Numbered from the stretch's first letter, positions 1 through 9,492 are shown. The stretch: DNA of 64,000 nucleotides from an uncultured Nocardioidaceae bacterium (GCA_902805845.1 CADCUI010000001.1:62001-126000); one strand, 5' to 3'. A program made the numbers and translations. The notes: generated by a model not told the origin, from the sequence alone.

Positions 1-737
1 GCGGCCCGGCCGTTCGCTGGGTCGTAGCCGTTCGGCGAGTTGATGATCGCGGCGAGCGCGGCGCCCTCCCGCACGCTGAGCGCCTTGGCCGGCTTGCGGA
101 AGTAGGCCCGCGAGGCGGCCTCGATGCCGTAGGCACCCCGGCCGAAGTAGATGGTGTTGAGGTAGTCCTGCAGGATCTCGTCCTTCGACATCTGCCGCTG
201 GATCTTGAGCGACAGGATCGCTTCCTTGAACTTGCGCTGCCAGGTGCGCTCCTGGCTGAGGTAGAAGACCTTGACGTACTGCTGGGTGATCGTGGACGCG
301 CCCTGCGTGTCGCCGCCCGAGGCGTTGTTGAACGCGGCCCGGAGGATGCCCTTGGGGTCGATCCCCCTGTTCGTCCAGAAGCTGCGGTCCTCCGCTGCGA
401 CGACGGCGTCCTGGACATGGGTCGGCACGTCACCGAGGTCGACCATGGTGCGGTTCTGCTCGGCGAACCGCCCGAGCACCTGCTTGCCGTCGGCGTAGTA
501 GACGTAGCTCGTCTGGCTCTGGAAGCCCTTGTTGGGGTCGGGGATGTCGGTACGGGCGTAGGCGTAGGCGAACAGCAGCAGCCCGAGTGCCACGAAGGCG
601 GTGCCGATGATCAACAGCCACTTGACCCAGCGGCGCCAGCCGCTCGACCACTTCGGCTTCCGCGGCTTTCCCGGCTGGGTCGGGCGCTGCTGCCCCTGCC
701 GGGGCGCACCGCTCGTCACTACGCGTTGTCCGCTCAC
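1..737 (-). CDS. Class A penicillin-binding protein, N-terminal part (gene runs off the left edge)
   Basis: I translated this on the minus strand because the ORF track shows only shadows here. The frame is open from a GTG at 737 to the window edge, about 245 codons. A basic Pro/Arg/Lys-rich cytoplasmic tail (residues 1-38) is followed by one membrane segment (about 39-60) and then a GT51 glycosyltransferase domain. The domain has AAEDRSFW (catalytic Glu near 116), QGASTITQQYVK and YLNTIYFGRGAYG. The family polymerises lipid II and cross-links peptidoglycan outside the membrane; the transpeptidase half lies outside the window. A GAGGAG ribosome site precedes the start. Its position near padR and ino1 matches ponA1 of mycobacteria. 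Family assignment is firm; the exact start is less so. Confidence 0.9.
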   Translation of the reverse strand, partial: MSGQRVVTSGAPRQGQQRPTQPGKPRKPKWSSGWRRWVKWLLIIGTAFVALGLLLFAYAYARTDIPDPNKGFQSQTSYVYYADGKQVLGRFAEQNRTMVDLGDVPTHVQDAVVAAEDRSFWTNRGIDPKGILRAAFNNASGGDTQGASTITQQYVKVFYLSQERTWQRKFKEAILSLKIQRQMSKDEILQDYLNTIYFGRGAYGIEAASRAYFRKPAKALSVREGAALAAIINSPNGYDPANGRA

Positions 738-849
738 CGAAGGCCTTCTCCTCGACGGTCGTGTCTCCGCACGGTGCCCCCGGCGGTACGTCGCCACACC
801 AGGGTAGGGCTGTTCTGGCTGCCAGCAGCCGAACCCGGGATTTGGCGAC

Positions 850-873
850 GATCGATATATCGTTACGATACGT
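850..873. promoter_or_regulatory. Candidate PadR operator
   Basis: The AT-rich stretch contains the perfect palindrome CGATATATCG (853-862) with a further ACGATACGT beside it, in an otherwise GC-rich gap between the divergent PBP and PadR genes. PadR regulators commonly bind such dyads next to their own gene. The palindrome is seen directly; its role as an operator is inferred. Confidence 0.4.
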
Positions 874-907
874 CAGTGCGACACAACGACCGGAGAGGCG
901 GATCTCG

Positions 908-1489
908 GTGACCCGACGCGGGGAGACCCTCGAGCTGGCAGTCCTGGGGCTGCTGCACGAGCAACCCATGCACGGGTACGAGCTGCGCAAGCAGCTCAAC
1001 GTGGTCCTCGGCTGGGGACGGTTGCTGTCCTACGGTTCCCTGTACCCCGCTCTGAAGAAGATGAGCAGGGCCGGATGGATCACCGAGCACGTCGCCGAGC
1101 CGGGCACGACGGCGCCGGTGACCCGGCGACAGCGCATCGTCTACGAGCTCACCGAGCGCGGCGACCAGCGCTTCACCAGCCTCATGTCGGACGCCGGGCC
1201 CGCGTCCTGGGAGGATGACAACTTCGATGTCCGGTTCGCCTTCTTCGGGCGCACCGACCGCGACATCAGGCTGCGCATCCTCGAGGGACGCCGTGCCCGC
1301 CTCCAGGAGCGGCTCAGCCGGGCCCAGCAGCAGCTGGCCGCCTCCCGGGAGCGGGACACCTATACCGAGGAGCTGCAGCGTCACGGCGTCGAGTCCGTGG
1401 AGCGTGAGGTGCGCTGGCTCTCGGACCTGATCGCGGCCGAGCGCGACGGCGTTCGCCGCCAGGTCACCAAACCAACGGAAACAACCTAA
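908..1489 (+). CDS. PadR family transcriptional regulator
   Basis: A 193-residue protein with the PadR winged-helix signature near its start (LAVLGLLHEQPMHGYELRKQL, then YGSLYPALKKMSRAGWI) and a C-terminal helical dimerisation region. I chose GTG 908 over the longer ORF start at 761 because GGAGAG lies about 11 bases upstream and the family begins close to this helix. PadR proteins are usually repressors that respond to small molecules. The gene ends 18 bases before the ino1 start, so the two are probably co-transcribed. The same pair occurs in mycobacteria. Control of ino1 is an inference. Confidence 0.9.
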   Translation: MTRRGETLELAVLGLLHEQPMHGYELRKQLNVVLGWGRLLSYGSLYPALKKMSRAGWITEHVAEPGTTAPVTRRQRIVYELTERGDQRFTSLMSDAGPASWEDDNFDVRFAFFGRTDRDIRLRILEGRRARLQERLSRAQQQLAASRERDTYTEELQRHGVESVEREVRWLSDLIAAERDGVRRQVTKPTETT

Positions 1490-1507
1490 GTGATGAAGGA
1501 GAGTCCG

Positions 1508-2587
1508 ATGGGTTCCGTACGAGTCGCCATCGTGGGCGTCGGAAACTGTGCAACGTCCCTGATCCAGGGGGTCGAGTACTACAAGGGCGCCGACCCTGAC
1601 AGCAGCGTGCCCGGCCTGATGCACGTCAAGTTCGGCAACTACCACGTCTCCGACATCGAGTTCGTCGCCGCGTTCGACGTCGACGCGAAGAAGGTCGGCT
1701 TCGACCTCTCCGAGGCGATCACCAGCTCCGAGAACAACACCATCCGGATCTGTGACGTCCCGCCGCTCGGTGTGACCGTGCAGCGCGGCCCGACGTACGA
1801 CGGTCTCGGCAGGTACTACCGAGAGACGATCGAGGAGTCCGACGAGCAGCCGGTCGACGTCGTCCAGGCGCTCAAGGACTCGGGCGCCGACGTGCTGGTC
1901 TCCTACCTGCCGGTGGGCTCGGAGGAGGCCGACAAGTTCTACGCGCAGTGCGCGCTCGACGCCGGTGTCGGCTTCGTCAACGCACTGCCGGTGTTCATCG
2001 CCTCGGACCCGGAGTGGGCCCTGAAGTTCCAGCAGGCCGGCGTCCCGATCGTCGGGGACGACATCAAGTCGCAGGTGGGCGCCACGATCACCCACCGCGT
2101 GCTCGCCAAGCTGTTCGAGGACCGAGGCGTGGTGCTGGACCGCACCTACCAGCTCAACGTCGGCGGCAACATGGACTTCAAGAACATGCTCGAGCGCGAT
2201 CGGCTGGAGTCCAAGAAGGTGTCCAAGACCCAGGCCGTCACCTCGAACATCAGCCACGACCTCGGCGCGAAGAACGTGCACATCGGACCGTCGGACTACG
2301 TCCAGTGGCTCGACGACCGGAAGTGGGCCTACGTCAGGCTCGAGGGACGTGCGTTCGGCGACGTGCCGTTGAACATGGAGTACAAGCTCGAGGTGTGGGA
2401 CTCCCCGAACAGCGCCGGGATCATCATCGACGCGCTCCGCGCCTGCAAGATCGCCATGGACCGCGGCATCGGTGGGCCGATCCTCTCGGCGTCGAGCTAC
2501 CTCATGAAGTCGCCCCCGGTGCAGATGGCCGACGACCTCGGTCGCGCGCAGGTCGAGGCCTTCATCAAGGGCGAGGTCGAGCGCTGA
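1508..2587 (+). CDS. ino1: Inositol-3-phosphate (myo-inositol-1-phosphate) synthase
   Basis: A 359-residue protein that resembles actinobacterial Ino1 along its whole length. It has the NAD-binding start [16 protein letters not shown], then [40 protein letters not shown] and WDSPNSAG. The enzyme converts glucose 6-phosphate to inositol phosphate. This is the first step toward phosphatidylinositol and, in actinobacteria, mycothiol. I chose ATG 1508 because AAGGAGAG sits six bases upstream. The ORF-track start at 1490 adds only MMKESP and would place the ribosome site inside the gene. PadR lies directly upstream. Confidence 0.95.
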   Translation: MGSVRVAIVGVGNCATSLIQGVEYYKGADPDSSVPGLMHVKFGNYHVSDIEFVAAFDVDAKKVGFDLSEAITSSENNTIRICDVPPLGVTVQRGPTYDGLGRYYRETIEESDEQPVDVVQALKDSGADVLVSYLPVGSEEADKFYAQCALDAGVGFVNALPVFIASDPEWALKFQQAGVPIVGDDIKSQVGATITHRVLAKLFEDRGVVLDRTYQLNVGGNMDFKNMLERDRLESKKVSKTQAVTSNISHDLGAKNVHIGPSDYVQWLDDRKWAYVRLEGRAFGDVPLNMEYKLEVWDSPNSAGIIIDALRACKIAMDRGIGGPILSASSYLMKSPPVQMADDLGRAQVEAFIKGEVER

Positions 2588-2618
2588 CCCTGCGCCTCCG
2601 GCTGCGGGTGGTTGCTCC

Positions 2619-3323
2619 GTGAGCGACCACCCGCAGCAGTACCGCGTGAGCGCGGCGTTCCGCTACGCCGCCGCGAAGCTCGCCAGGAGCTTCGTGCCGC
2701 TGGTGCTCATCACCGTGGTCCTGCTCCTCGCCGTCGCAGCCCTCCAGTACGTCGGGAACCTCGCCGCCGTGGCGGTGGTGCCCGACCGGACCTACAACCT
2801 CGACACGGGCGAGTACGAGGGCGGCGCCGGAGGGTTCTTCAGCGTCGGCACGACTGTCGTCTTCGCGTTCTGGGCGGCGGGCATCGCGGTCGGCCTGGTC
2901 CTGCAGGCAGGCATCGTCCGAGCGTCCCTGGCCCTGACCCGCGGCCTGCCGGTCGACGTCCTCGGCTCCTTCCGGGGCCTGAGGTGGAGCCAGGTGCTCC
3001 TGACCTCGCTCCTCGTCGCGGTCCTCGCCTTCGTCGGACTCCTCCTCTGCGTCCTGCCCGCCATCGCGGTCCTGTTCCTGACCTCCTACGCGCTGTTCTT
3101 CGTCATCGACCGCGACCAGGACGCGCTGACCGCTGTCCGGTCCAGCGTCCGGATGGTGACCGCCGACATCGGGCCGCTCACCCTGTTCTTCCTGGCCTCC
3201 GTGGCGGCCGTGGTCGTCGGCGCCTGCCTGTGCGGCCTCGGGCTGTTGGCGGCGATCCCGCTCGTGGTGGTCGGGCAGGCGTACACGTTCCGCACGCTCA
3301 ACGACGACCCCGTCACCGCCTGA
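2619..3323 (+). CDS. Polytopic membrane protein of unknown function
   Basis: A 234-residue protein from a GTG start. I count about five hydrophobic segments, the first right after the short cytoplasmic head (FVPLVLITVVLLLAVAALQYV) and the last ending near the C-terminus (ACLCGLGLLAAIPLVVVGQAYTFR). No catalytic motif is visible. The arrangement resembles multi-helix membrane proteins with glycerophosphodiesterase-membrane-domain-like folds, but I do not assign a family. It starts 31 bases after ino1 on the same strand and may be co-transcribed with it. Confidence 0.75.
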   Translation: MSDHPQQYRVSAAFRYAAAKLARSFVPLVLITVVLLLAVAALQYVGNLAAVAVVPDRTYNLDTGEYEGGAGGFFSVGTTVVFAFWAAGIAVGLVLQAGIVRASLALTRGLPVDVLGSFRGLRWSQVLLTSLLVAVLAFVGLLLCVLPAIAVLFLTSYALFFVIDRDQDALTAVRSSVRMVTADIGPLTLFFLASVAAVVVGACLCGLGLLAAIPLVVVGQAYTFRTLNDDPVTA

Positions 3324-3374
3324 GCAGACGGGGTGACTCTTGTCTAGGCCAGTTTCACGACTCGGGCATAACGT

Positions 3375-3390
3375 CACTTACCCGTAAGTG
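3375..3390. promoter_or_regulatory. Perfect inverted repeat upstream of the RDD gene
   Basis: CACTTAC-CC-GTAAGTG has perfect 7-bp arms with a 2-base spacer, 23 bases before the ATG of the next gene. It is too short and lacks a T-run to be a convincing terminator. It looks more like a dimeric repressor site. No regulator is encoded next to it. Confidence 0.4.
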
Positions 3391-3413
3391 TCGGCGTCAC
3401 TACTGTCGGCTCC

Positions 3414-4124
3414 ATGAGCGACTACCCGCCCCCACCGGGGCCCGCCGGCGCATCGCCCGGCGGCCAGAACCCGCCGCCGCCACCGCCCACCGGCTCCTCC
3501 GCAATGCCGCCGCCCCCGGCGGGCGGCGCACCGCTGCCTCCGCCGTACTCGCCCCCTCCGGGTGCGGGCTGGGGTGCCACCCCTCCTGGCCAGCAGCAGC
3601 CCTGGCCGGCGTCGCCGCCGGGTGCCGTCGGGACACGGCCCGGTGAGCTGCTGGACCGCTTCCTCGCCCGGCTCATCGACCACGTGCTGATCGGCATCGT
3701 CAACGCCGTCATCGTGTCCTTCGTCGTCGTCGGCCTGCTGTTCAACTCCAGCGGGAACGTCGCCTTCGGCTACGGGGACAGCCTCGCCGCGAGCGCCGCC
3801 GGCGCCGTCCTGAGCACCGTCATCGCCCTGGGCTACTTCGTCTTCATGGAGACCCAGCAGGGCAAGACCTTGGGCAAGATGGTGATGAAGCTGCACGTCG
3901 AGGGCGCCTCCGGTGGCAAGCCCTCGGTCGAGGAGTCGGTCAGGCGCAACATCTGGCTCGCCCTGCCGCTCGCCGGCATCGTCCCCATCGTCGGGGGACT
4001 GATCGCCGGGCTCGGCCAGCTGGTGGCCGTGATCATGATCGCGATCGGCATCAACAGCGACACCGCACGGCGACAGCCGTGGACGGACAAGCTCGCAGGA
4101 ACCCAGGTGATCAAGGAGGGCTGA
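3414..4124 (+). CDS. RDD family membrane protein with Pro-rich head
   Basis: A 236-residue protein. Residues 1-75 are Pro/Gly-rich and low in complexity (repeated PPPP and GGxP). Three transmembrane segments follow, with the RDD hallmark at the start of the domain (LLDRFLARLIDHVLIG) and QGKTLGKMVMKLHV before the last part. RDD proteins are integral membrane proteins of mostly unknown function. The Pro-rich head is common in actinobacterial members. Its own promoter may involve the inverted repeat just upstream. Confidence 0.85.
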   Translation: MSDYPPPPGPAGASPGGQNPPPPPPTGSSAMPPPPAGGAPLPPPYSPPPGAGWGATPPGQQQPWPASPPGAVGTRPGELLDRFLARLIDHVLIGIVNAVIVSFVVVGLLFNSSGNVAFGYGDSLAASAAGAVLSTVIALGYFVFMETQQGKTLGKMVMKLHVEGASGGKPSVEESVRRNIWLALPLAGIVPIVGGLIAGLGQLVAVIMIAIGINSDTARRQPWTDKLAGTQVIKEG

Positions 4125-4216
4125 GCGCCTCTCGACCAGCGGGTGCCCCGCGGCCCGATCTCCTCGGGCGCGGGGCATCGGCGCGTCCAGGCCCGCGGAG
4201 ACGGCAGGATCGTCAC

Positions 4217-5539
4217 ATGACTGCCCTCGGCCACCTGCGGCGGCTGCTCCGCGGGGGATGGTTCCGAAGGTTGTTCGCCGTGCGCCTGGCCAGCCAGCTC
4301 AGCGACGGGGTCTTCCAGGTGGCGATCGCGTCGTACGCGCTGTTCTCCCAGACGCGCCCCTCGGCGGCAGCGATCGCGGGGGCGCTGGCCGTGGTGCTGC
4401 TGCCGTTCTCCGTGCTCGGTCCCTTCGCCGGCGTGCTCCTCGACCGCTGGTCACGACGGCAGGTGCTCGCCTGGGGAAACTACGCCCGGGTGGCGATCGC
4501 GGCCGTCGTGGCGGTCGTGGTCGCCGCCGGCCTGCCGGACCCGGTCTTCTACACGGCGGTGCTGGCCTGTCTGTCGGTCAACCGCTTCCTGCTCGCGGGG
4601 CTGTCCGCCGCGCTTCCCCACACCGTCGTGCGTGAGGACCTGGTCACGGCCAACGCGCTCACCCCCACCGCAGGAACCGTCGCGTTCATCGTGGGGCTCG
4701 GCGCGGGAGGGGCAGTTCGCGCCGGGGTGCCCGGGCGGGTGGACGCCGACGTGGCGGTCCTGCTCACCGCCTGCGCGCTGTACGCCGTCGCCGGGACCCT
4801 CGCCCTGCGCATCCCACGGACGCTGCTGGGCCCCGACCTCGACCGGGTCCGGCCGGCGGTCCGCGAGGCGGTCGGCTCGGTGGTCACCGGGCTCCGCGAC
4901 GGCTTCGGTCACCTCCGCGCACGGCCGGCCCCGGCGCTCGCGCTCGCGGTCATCGCCTCGCACCGGTACTGGTTCGGCATCGCGTCGGTGTCGCTGGTAC
5001 TGCTGTACCGCAACCACTTCCACGGTCCCGGTGAGGCCGACGCCGCCTTTGCCGACCTCTCCACCGCCACGATGGTCGGGGCCGCAGGGTTCGTGGCGGC
5101 CGCCCTGGTCACGCCCTCGGTAACCGAACGCGTCCGTCCGCAGACGTGGACGGTGACGCTGCTCGTCGCCGCAGGAGTGGTCCAGATGGTGCCCGGCGCG
5201 CTCTACACCCGACCCGCGGTGCTGGTGACCGCCTTCGTGCTCGGTCTCGCGTCGCAGGGCATCAAGATCTGCGTCGACACCCTCGTCCAGACGGGGGTGG
5301 ACGACGCCTTCCGCGGAAGGGTCTTCTCCCTCTACGACGTGTTGTTCAACGTCACGTTCGTCGCCGCGGCAGCGACCGCGGCGCTCGTGCTGCCGGCGGA
5401 CGGGCGCTCGGTACCTGTGCTGGCCGTGCTCTCGGCCGGCTACCTGATCACCGCCCTGACCTACGCGGCGCTCGGTCGGCCCGAGGAGACCGCTACGGGC
5501 GTGGAAGCCGCTCGACGTTCGCACGCAGGTGACGGCTGA
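4217..5539 (+). CDS. MFS transporter
   Basis: A 440-residue protein with about twelve hydrophobic helices in two halves. The early segment RLASQLSDGVFQVAIASYALF and the loop LLDRWSRRQVL match the conserved A-motif region of MFS exporters. I moved the start from the ORF-track position (4079, inside the RDD gene) to ATG 4217, because residues before it are Arg/Pro-rich and do not look like protein. The substrate cannot be told. It ends convergent with pcnA. Confidence 0.85.
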   Translation: MTALGHLRRLLRGGWFRRLFAVRLASQLSDGVFQVAIASYALFSQTRPSAAAIAGALAVVLLPFSVLGPFAGVLLDRWSRRQVLAWGNYARVAIAAVVAVVVAAGLPDPVFYTAVLACLSVNRFLLAGLSAALPHTVVREDLVTANALTPTAGTVAFIVGLGAGGAVRAGVPGRVDADVAVLLTACALYAVAGTLALRIPRTLLGPDLDRVRPAVREAVGSVVTGLRDGFGHLRARPAPALALAVIASHRYWFGIASVSLVLLYRNHFHGPGEADAAFADLSTATMVGAAGFVAAALVTPSVTERVRPQTWTVTLLVAAGVVQMVPGALYTRPAVLVTAFVLGLASQGIKICVDTLVQTGVDDAFRGRVFSLYDVLFNVTFVAAAATAALVLPADGRSVPVLAVLSAGYLITALTYAALGRPEETATGVEAARRSHAGDG

Positions 5540-5609
5540 GGTGGTGCACCGCCTGCTTCACTGACGGCTCCACCCCCGGGCCCATGGTCTTGCCCGCGGG
5601 CCTGATCCG

Positions 5610-7070
5610 TCACCGGGCCGCCCACCACTCGCGGAGCGCCGCCTCAGCCTCCTCGGGCGGCATCGGGCCTCGGTCGATCCGCAGCTCCAGGAGGTGCCGA
5701 TACGCCTTGCCCACCTCGGGGCCGGGCCCGATGCCGAGGATGGTCATGATCTGGTTGCCGTCGAGGTCGGGCCGCATCGAGTCGAGCTGCTCCTGCTCGG
5801 CAAGGTGGGCGATCCGTGCCTCGAGGTCGTCGTACGCGCGGCGCAGCCGCTCGGCCTTGCGGCGGTTGCGCGTGGTGCAGTCTGCTCGCGTGAGCACGTG
5901 CAACCGCGCCAGCTGCTCGCCGGCGTCACGCACGTAGCGGCGGACCGCGGAGTCGGTCCACTCGCCGGCCCCGTACCCGTGGAACCGCAGGTGGAGCTCC
6001 ACCAGCAGGCACACCGCGTCGGTGTCGTCGTTGGGGAACCGGAGGGCGCGCATCCGCTTGCGCGTCATCTTGGCCCCGACGACATCGTGGTGGTGGAAGG
6101 TCACGGTGCCGTCCGGCTGGAACCGCCGGGTCCGCGGCTTGCCCACGTCGTGCATGAGCGCCGCCAGACGGGTCACGACGTCGGGGCCCCGGGACGGGAG
6201 CCGGTCCTCCATCGCGATGGCCTGCTCGAGCACCGTGAGGGTGTGCTCGTAGACGTCCTTGTGACGATGGTGCTCGTCCCGCTCCAGGGCCAGGGCAGGG
6301 AGCTCGGGCAGCACCCGTTCGGCGATGCCGGTGTCGACGAGCAGGGTCAGTCCGCGTCGCGGATGCCGTGCGCAGACCAGCTTGACCAGCTCGTCGCGCA
6401 CCCGCTCGGCCGAGACGATCTGGATGCGGTCCGCCATGCTCGTCATCGCCTCGACCACCTCCGGCGCGACCGGGAAGCCGAGCTGGGCGGCGAACCGTGC
6501 GGCACGCATCATGCGCAACGGGTCGTCGGAGAACGAGTCCTCGGGACGTCCTGGCGTCCGGAGCACGCGGTGCGCGAGGTCGACGAGACCTCCGTAGGGA
6601 TCGACGAACCGCCAGTCCGGTCCGGTGAGCGCCACCGCCATCGCGTTGACGGTGAAGTCCCGCCGGAGCAGGTCGCCCTGGATCGAGTCGCCGTACGCCA
6701 CCTGCGGCTTGCGTGAGGAGGGGTCGTAGCGGTCGGAGCGGTAGGTCGTGATCTCGATGATCCAGCCGCCCTTGCGGCACCCGATCGTGCCGAACTCGCG
6801 TCCCATGTCCCAGACCGCGTCGGCCCACCCCGAGACCAGCCGCTCGGTCACCTCGGGACGGGCCGACGTGGTCAGGTCCAGGTCGGCGTTCACCCTGCTC
6901 AGCAGCGCGTCGCGGACAGGTCCCCCGACGAGGAACAGCTCCTCACCGGCGTCGGAGAACAGCTTCCCGAGCGGAACGGACACCGGCGCGAGCCGCTCCA
7001 GCTCACGTCGGGCGCGTCTCTCCACCTCGACCATCGACAGCGGTTCGTCGAGGTCGGTCAGCTCAGGCAC
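5610..7070 (-). CDS. pcnA: CCA tRNA nucleotidyltransferase
   Basis: The protein is about 486 residues from GTG 7070. It has the class II nucleotidyltransferase head (LFLVGGPVRDALLSR, then NADLDLTT with the metal-binding Asp pair), a neck helical region (FSDDPLRMMRAARFAAQLGF) and a C-terminal HD domain (LAALMHDVGKPRTR). It adds or repairs the 3' CCA of tRNAs. This matters here because none of the three tRNA genes in the window encodes CCA. An ATG at 7034 is the main alternative start; the ORF-track start at 7157 reads through low-complexity sequence. The neighbouring mutT4 gene found in mycobacteria is absent. Confidence 0.92.
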   Translation of the reverse strand: MPELTDLDEPLSMVEVERRARRELERLAPVSVPLGKLFSDAGEELFLVGGPVRDALLSRVNADLDLTTSARPEVTERLVSGWADAVWDMGREFGTIGCRKGGWIIEITTYRSDRYDPSSRKPQVAYGDSIQGDLLRRDFTVNAMAVALTGPDWRFVDPYGGLVDLAHRVLRTPGRPEDSFSDDPLRMMRAARFAAQLGFPVAPEVVEAMTSMADRIQIVSAERVRDELVKLVCARHPRRGLTLLVDTGIAERVLPELPALALERDEHHRHKDVYEHTLTVLEQAIAMEDRLPSRGPDVVTRLAALMHDVGKPRTRRFQPDGTVTFHHHDVVGAKMTRKRMRALRFPNDDTDAVCLLVELHLRFHGYGAGEWTDSAVRRYVRDAGEQLARLHVLTRADCTTRNRRKAERLRRAYDDLEARIAHLAEQEQLDSMRPDLDGNQIMTILGIGPGPEVGKAYRHLLELRIDRGPMPPEEAEAALREWWAAR

Positions 7071-7182
7071 GGGAGACCATTCTAGGTGTCCCGACCGCCC
7101 AGGGGATCCCGCGGTGCTCGTCGCGGACCGGCGCGGGGTCGAGGCGCCCGGATCCACGTCGGCGCGCCGCTACCCTGACCGG

Positions 7183-9492
7183 GTGAGCCGCCTGCCGAGA
7201 CGACGCGTGCAGGCGGCGGCCACCGGGCCGCTCGCGACTCTCGCCGTCGCGCTGGTCACCGTGCTTGCGCTCGTGCCGGCTCCGGTGGCGGCGGACCCGG
7301 CACCCGTGACCGCGTCCACGCAGGGTCACGCCCCCCGCCTCGTCGTCGACCCGGTCGAGGCGGCGCGCGCCGCTCCCCTGGAGCCGCTCAAGCTCGTCAT
7401 CGAGGAGCTCACCCCCAGCGTCGTGCCCACCCGCGGCAGGGTGACGGTCTCAGGATTCATCCGCAACCGCTCCGCGGACCGGTGGACCGACCTGAGCGTC
7501 TACCTGTTCACCTCGGCAGACCCGATGACGAGCCGCGACGAGGTCGCGGCCGGCGTGGCGTCCGATCCCCGCACCCAGGTGGGCGACCGCATCGTCGCAC
7601 CGGGCACCTTCGTCGAGGTCCCCGACCTGGATCCGGGGGCGTCCACCGACTTCCGGCTGTCGGTGCCGCGCGACCAGCTCGGCATCTCCGGTGAGCCGGG
7701 TGTCTACTGGCTGGGCGTCCACGTGCTGGGCACCAGCAGCGAGGGGCGCCTGGAGGGCGCCGACGGCCGTGCCCGCACCTTCCTGCCCCTGGTGCCCTCA
7801 CGCAACCAGGGCACCAGGCTGGCACTCGGTCTGCAGCTTCGCGACCACGTCGTGCGCGGGGGTGACGGCGCTCTGGCGTTCCCTGAGAACTGGGCGGAGC
7901 GGCTGACCCGCAGCGGCCGGCTACGTCGCCTGGTCGAGCTGGGCAGCTCCACGACCGTCCCCTTCACGTGGCTCATCGACCCCGCGGTCCTCGAGGCGGT
8001 CCGCTCCATGGCCCGCGGCAACCCGCCGCTGCAGCTGGGCCAGGAACCCGATGGCGAGGACGGTGGCGACGTCCCCCCGGACGACACGGGGGACGGCACG
8101 GGGGACGGGACGGGCGAGTCCGCAACCGACGGCACCTCGGCGGACACGACCACGACGTCGCCCTCAGGGGCCACCGTGGAGGCGGACGCCACCGCGTGGC
8201 TCGCCCGCTTCGACGCGGCCACCGCCGGACGCCCGGTGCTGGGCCTGCCGTACGGAGACCTCGACCTGTCCGCGGCCGTCGGCCAGGGGCTCCCCGGGCT
8301 GGTGACGGCGGCTCTCGACCTCAGCAGCACGCTCCTGCGCGACACCGCACTCGAGGCTGAGCCGGTCGTGGTCCCCCCGGACGGCGCCCTCGACCCCGCG
8401 GCACTCGAGCTTCTCGACCCTGACGTCGGCATCCTGCTCGGCAACGGGGCCGTGCGACCGCACACCGCGGGTGGGGGCCCCGTCCTCGACCGGGAGGACG
8501 GTGGCCGAGTCCTGGTCGCCCCCACGAGCGCCGAGGTGGAGGGGCCGGGTCCCGGATCCACCCGGAGCGCGATCGCGGTGCGCCAGCGGCTGCTCGCGGA
8601 CGCCGCGCTCCAGGCGCTGTCCGGCCGACGTGACCAGCCGTTGGTGCGGCTGCTGCCCGCCGTGTGGGACCCCGGACCGGCCTGGCGGCGTGCCGACTTC
8701 TTCAGAGGACTGGACGTCCCCTGGCTGACCGGCGTCCGCCTCACCGACCTCCTCGCCAGCCCCGGACCTCGGCCGGGCAGCGGCTCCGAACCGGCGTCGC
8801 CCGTGGTGTCCCAGGCCGATCTCGTCTATCCCCCCGAGTCCGCTGAGGCCGAGCTCCCGGCGGGCACGCTGCTGGCCACCCAGTCGCTCGTCGACGAGGG
8901 CCTCACGCTCGAGGAGGTGCTCACCGACACCAGCACCGTCGACGACCAGCTGACGCGCCAGGCCCTCGAGGCATCGTCGGTCTGGAGCCGCTTCCATCCG
9001 GGCCTCGCCGAGGAGCGCGCCCGGGCCGCCACGTCGAGGGTGCGGTCCTGGCTGAGCCGGGTCGAGGTCACCAGTCCCTCGTTCGTCACCATGTCGAGCG
9101 AGAACGGCACCTTCCAGGTGACCCTGGTCAACGGCCTCGACGAGACCGTGACCGTCGGCCTTCGCACGACGGTCACCGGTGAGGGGCTCAGGATCACGAC
9201 CCCCGCGGCCGTGCAGCTTCCACCGGACGGGCGCGTGTCGCTGCGGATCAGGGCGACCGCTTCCGACATCGGGGTCCACGCGGTGACGTTGCAGCCGGTG
9301 AGCCCGACGGGCACGGCTGTCGGAGCCCCGGCCAGGTTGAGCGTCCGGAGCAGCCAGGTCGGCGCGATCTTGTGGATCGCGATGGCGGTCGGCGCAGCAC
9401 TGCTCTTCAGCGCGATCGCGGTGCGCATCTGGCGGCGCATCCGGCAGCGGCGACGGACCCACGGCCCGCTGCTCAAGCCGGGAGCGGCATGA
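7183..9492 (+). CDS. Secreted, membrane-anchored DUF6049 family protein
   Basis: A 769-residue protein from GTG 7183. A signal peptide (ATLAVALVTVLALVPAPVAA, about residues 13-32) leads to a long extracellular region with an N-terminal beta domain (LKLVIEELTPSVVPTRGRVTVSGFIRN). An acidic Asp/Gly/Thr-rich linker follows (about 285-330), and one C-terminal membrane helix (VGAILWIAMAVGAALLFSAIAV) has a basic tail inside the cell. This is the Rv3909 type, always next to murJ, and is thought to assist wall synthesis; the biochemical role is unknown. It overlaps murJ by ATGA, which points to coupled translation. Confidence 0.88.
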   Translation: MSRLPRRRVQAAATGPLATLAVALVTVLALVPAPVAADPAPVTASTQGHAPRLVVDPVEAARAAPLEPLKLVIEELTPSVVPTRGRVTVSGFIRNRSADRWTDLSVYLFTSADPMTSRDEVAAGVASDPRTQVGDRIVAPGTFVEVPDLDPGASTDFRLSVPRDQLGISGEPGVYWLGVHVLGTSSEGRLEGADGRARTFLPLVPSRNQGTRLALGLQLRDHVVRGGDGALAFPENWAERLTRSGRLRRLVELGSSTTVPFTWLIDPAVLEAVRSMARGNPPLQLGQEPDGEDGGDVPPDDTGDGTGDGTGESATDGTSADTTTTSPSGATVEADATAWLARFDAATAGRPVLGLPYGDLDLSAAVGQGLPGLVTAALDLSSTLLRDTALEAEPVVVPPDGALDPAALELLDPDVGILLGNGAVRPHTAGGGPVLDREDGGRVLVAPTSAEVEGPGPGSTRSAIAVRQRLLADAALQALSGRRDQPLVRLLPAVWDPGPAWRRADFFRGLDVPWLTGVRLTDLLASPGPRPGSGSEPASPVVSQADLVYPPESAEAELPAGTLLATQSLVDEGLTLEEVLTDTSTVDDQLTRQALEASSVWSRFHPGLAEERARAATSRVRSWLSRVEVTSPSFVTMSSENGTFQVTLVNGLDETVTVGLRTTVTGEGLRITTPAAVQLPPDGRVSLRIRATASDIGVHAVTLQPVSPTGTAVGAPARLSVRSSQVGAILWIAMAVGAALLFSAIAVRIWRRIRQRRRTHGPLLKPGAA

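Noticed and set aside
430-999. 189-residue minus ORF near the left edge
   Set aside because: It reads the PBP gene in the wrong frame; the GT51 motifs are in another frame ending at 737.
863-2281. 472-residue minus ORF antisense to padR and ino1
   Set aside because: Shadow of two clearly conserved plus-strand genes; composition is typical of antisense GC-rich frames.
8051-8200. GGGGACGGCACG-type repeats in the DUF6049 gene
   Set aside because: They code an acidic Asp/Gly/Thr linker within an intact protein; no sign of an independent element.
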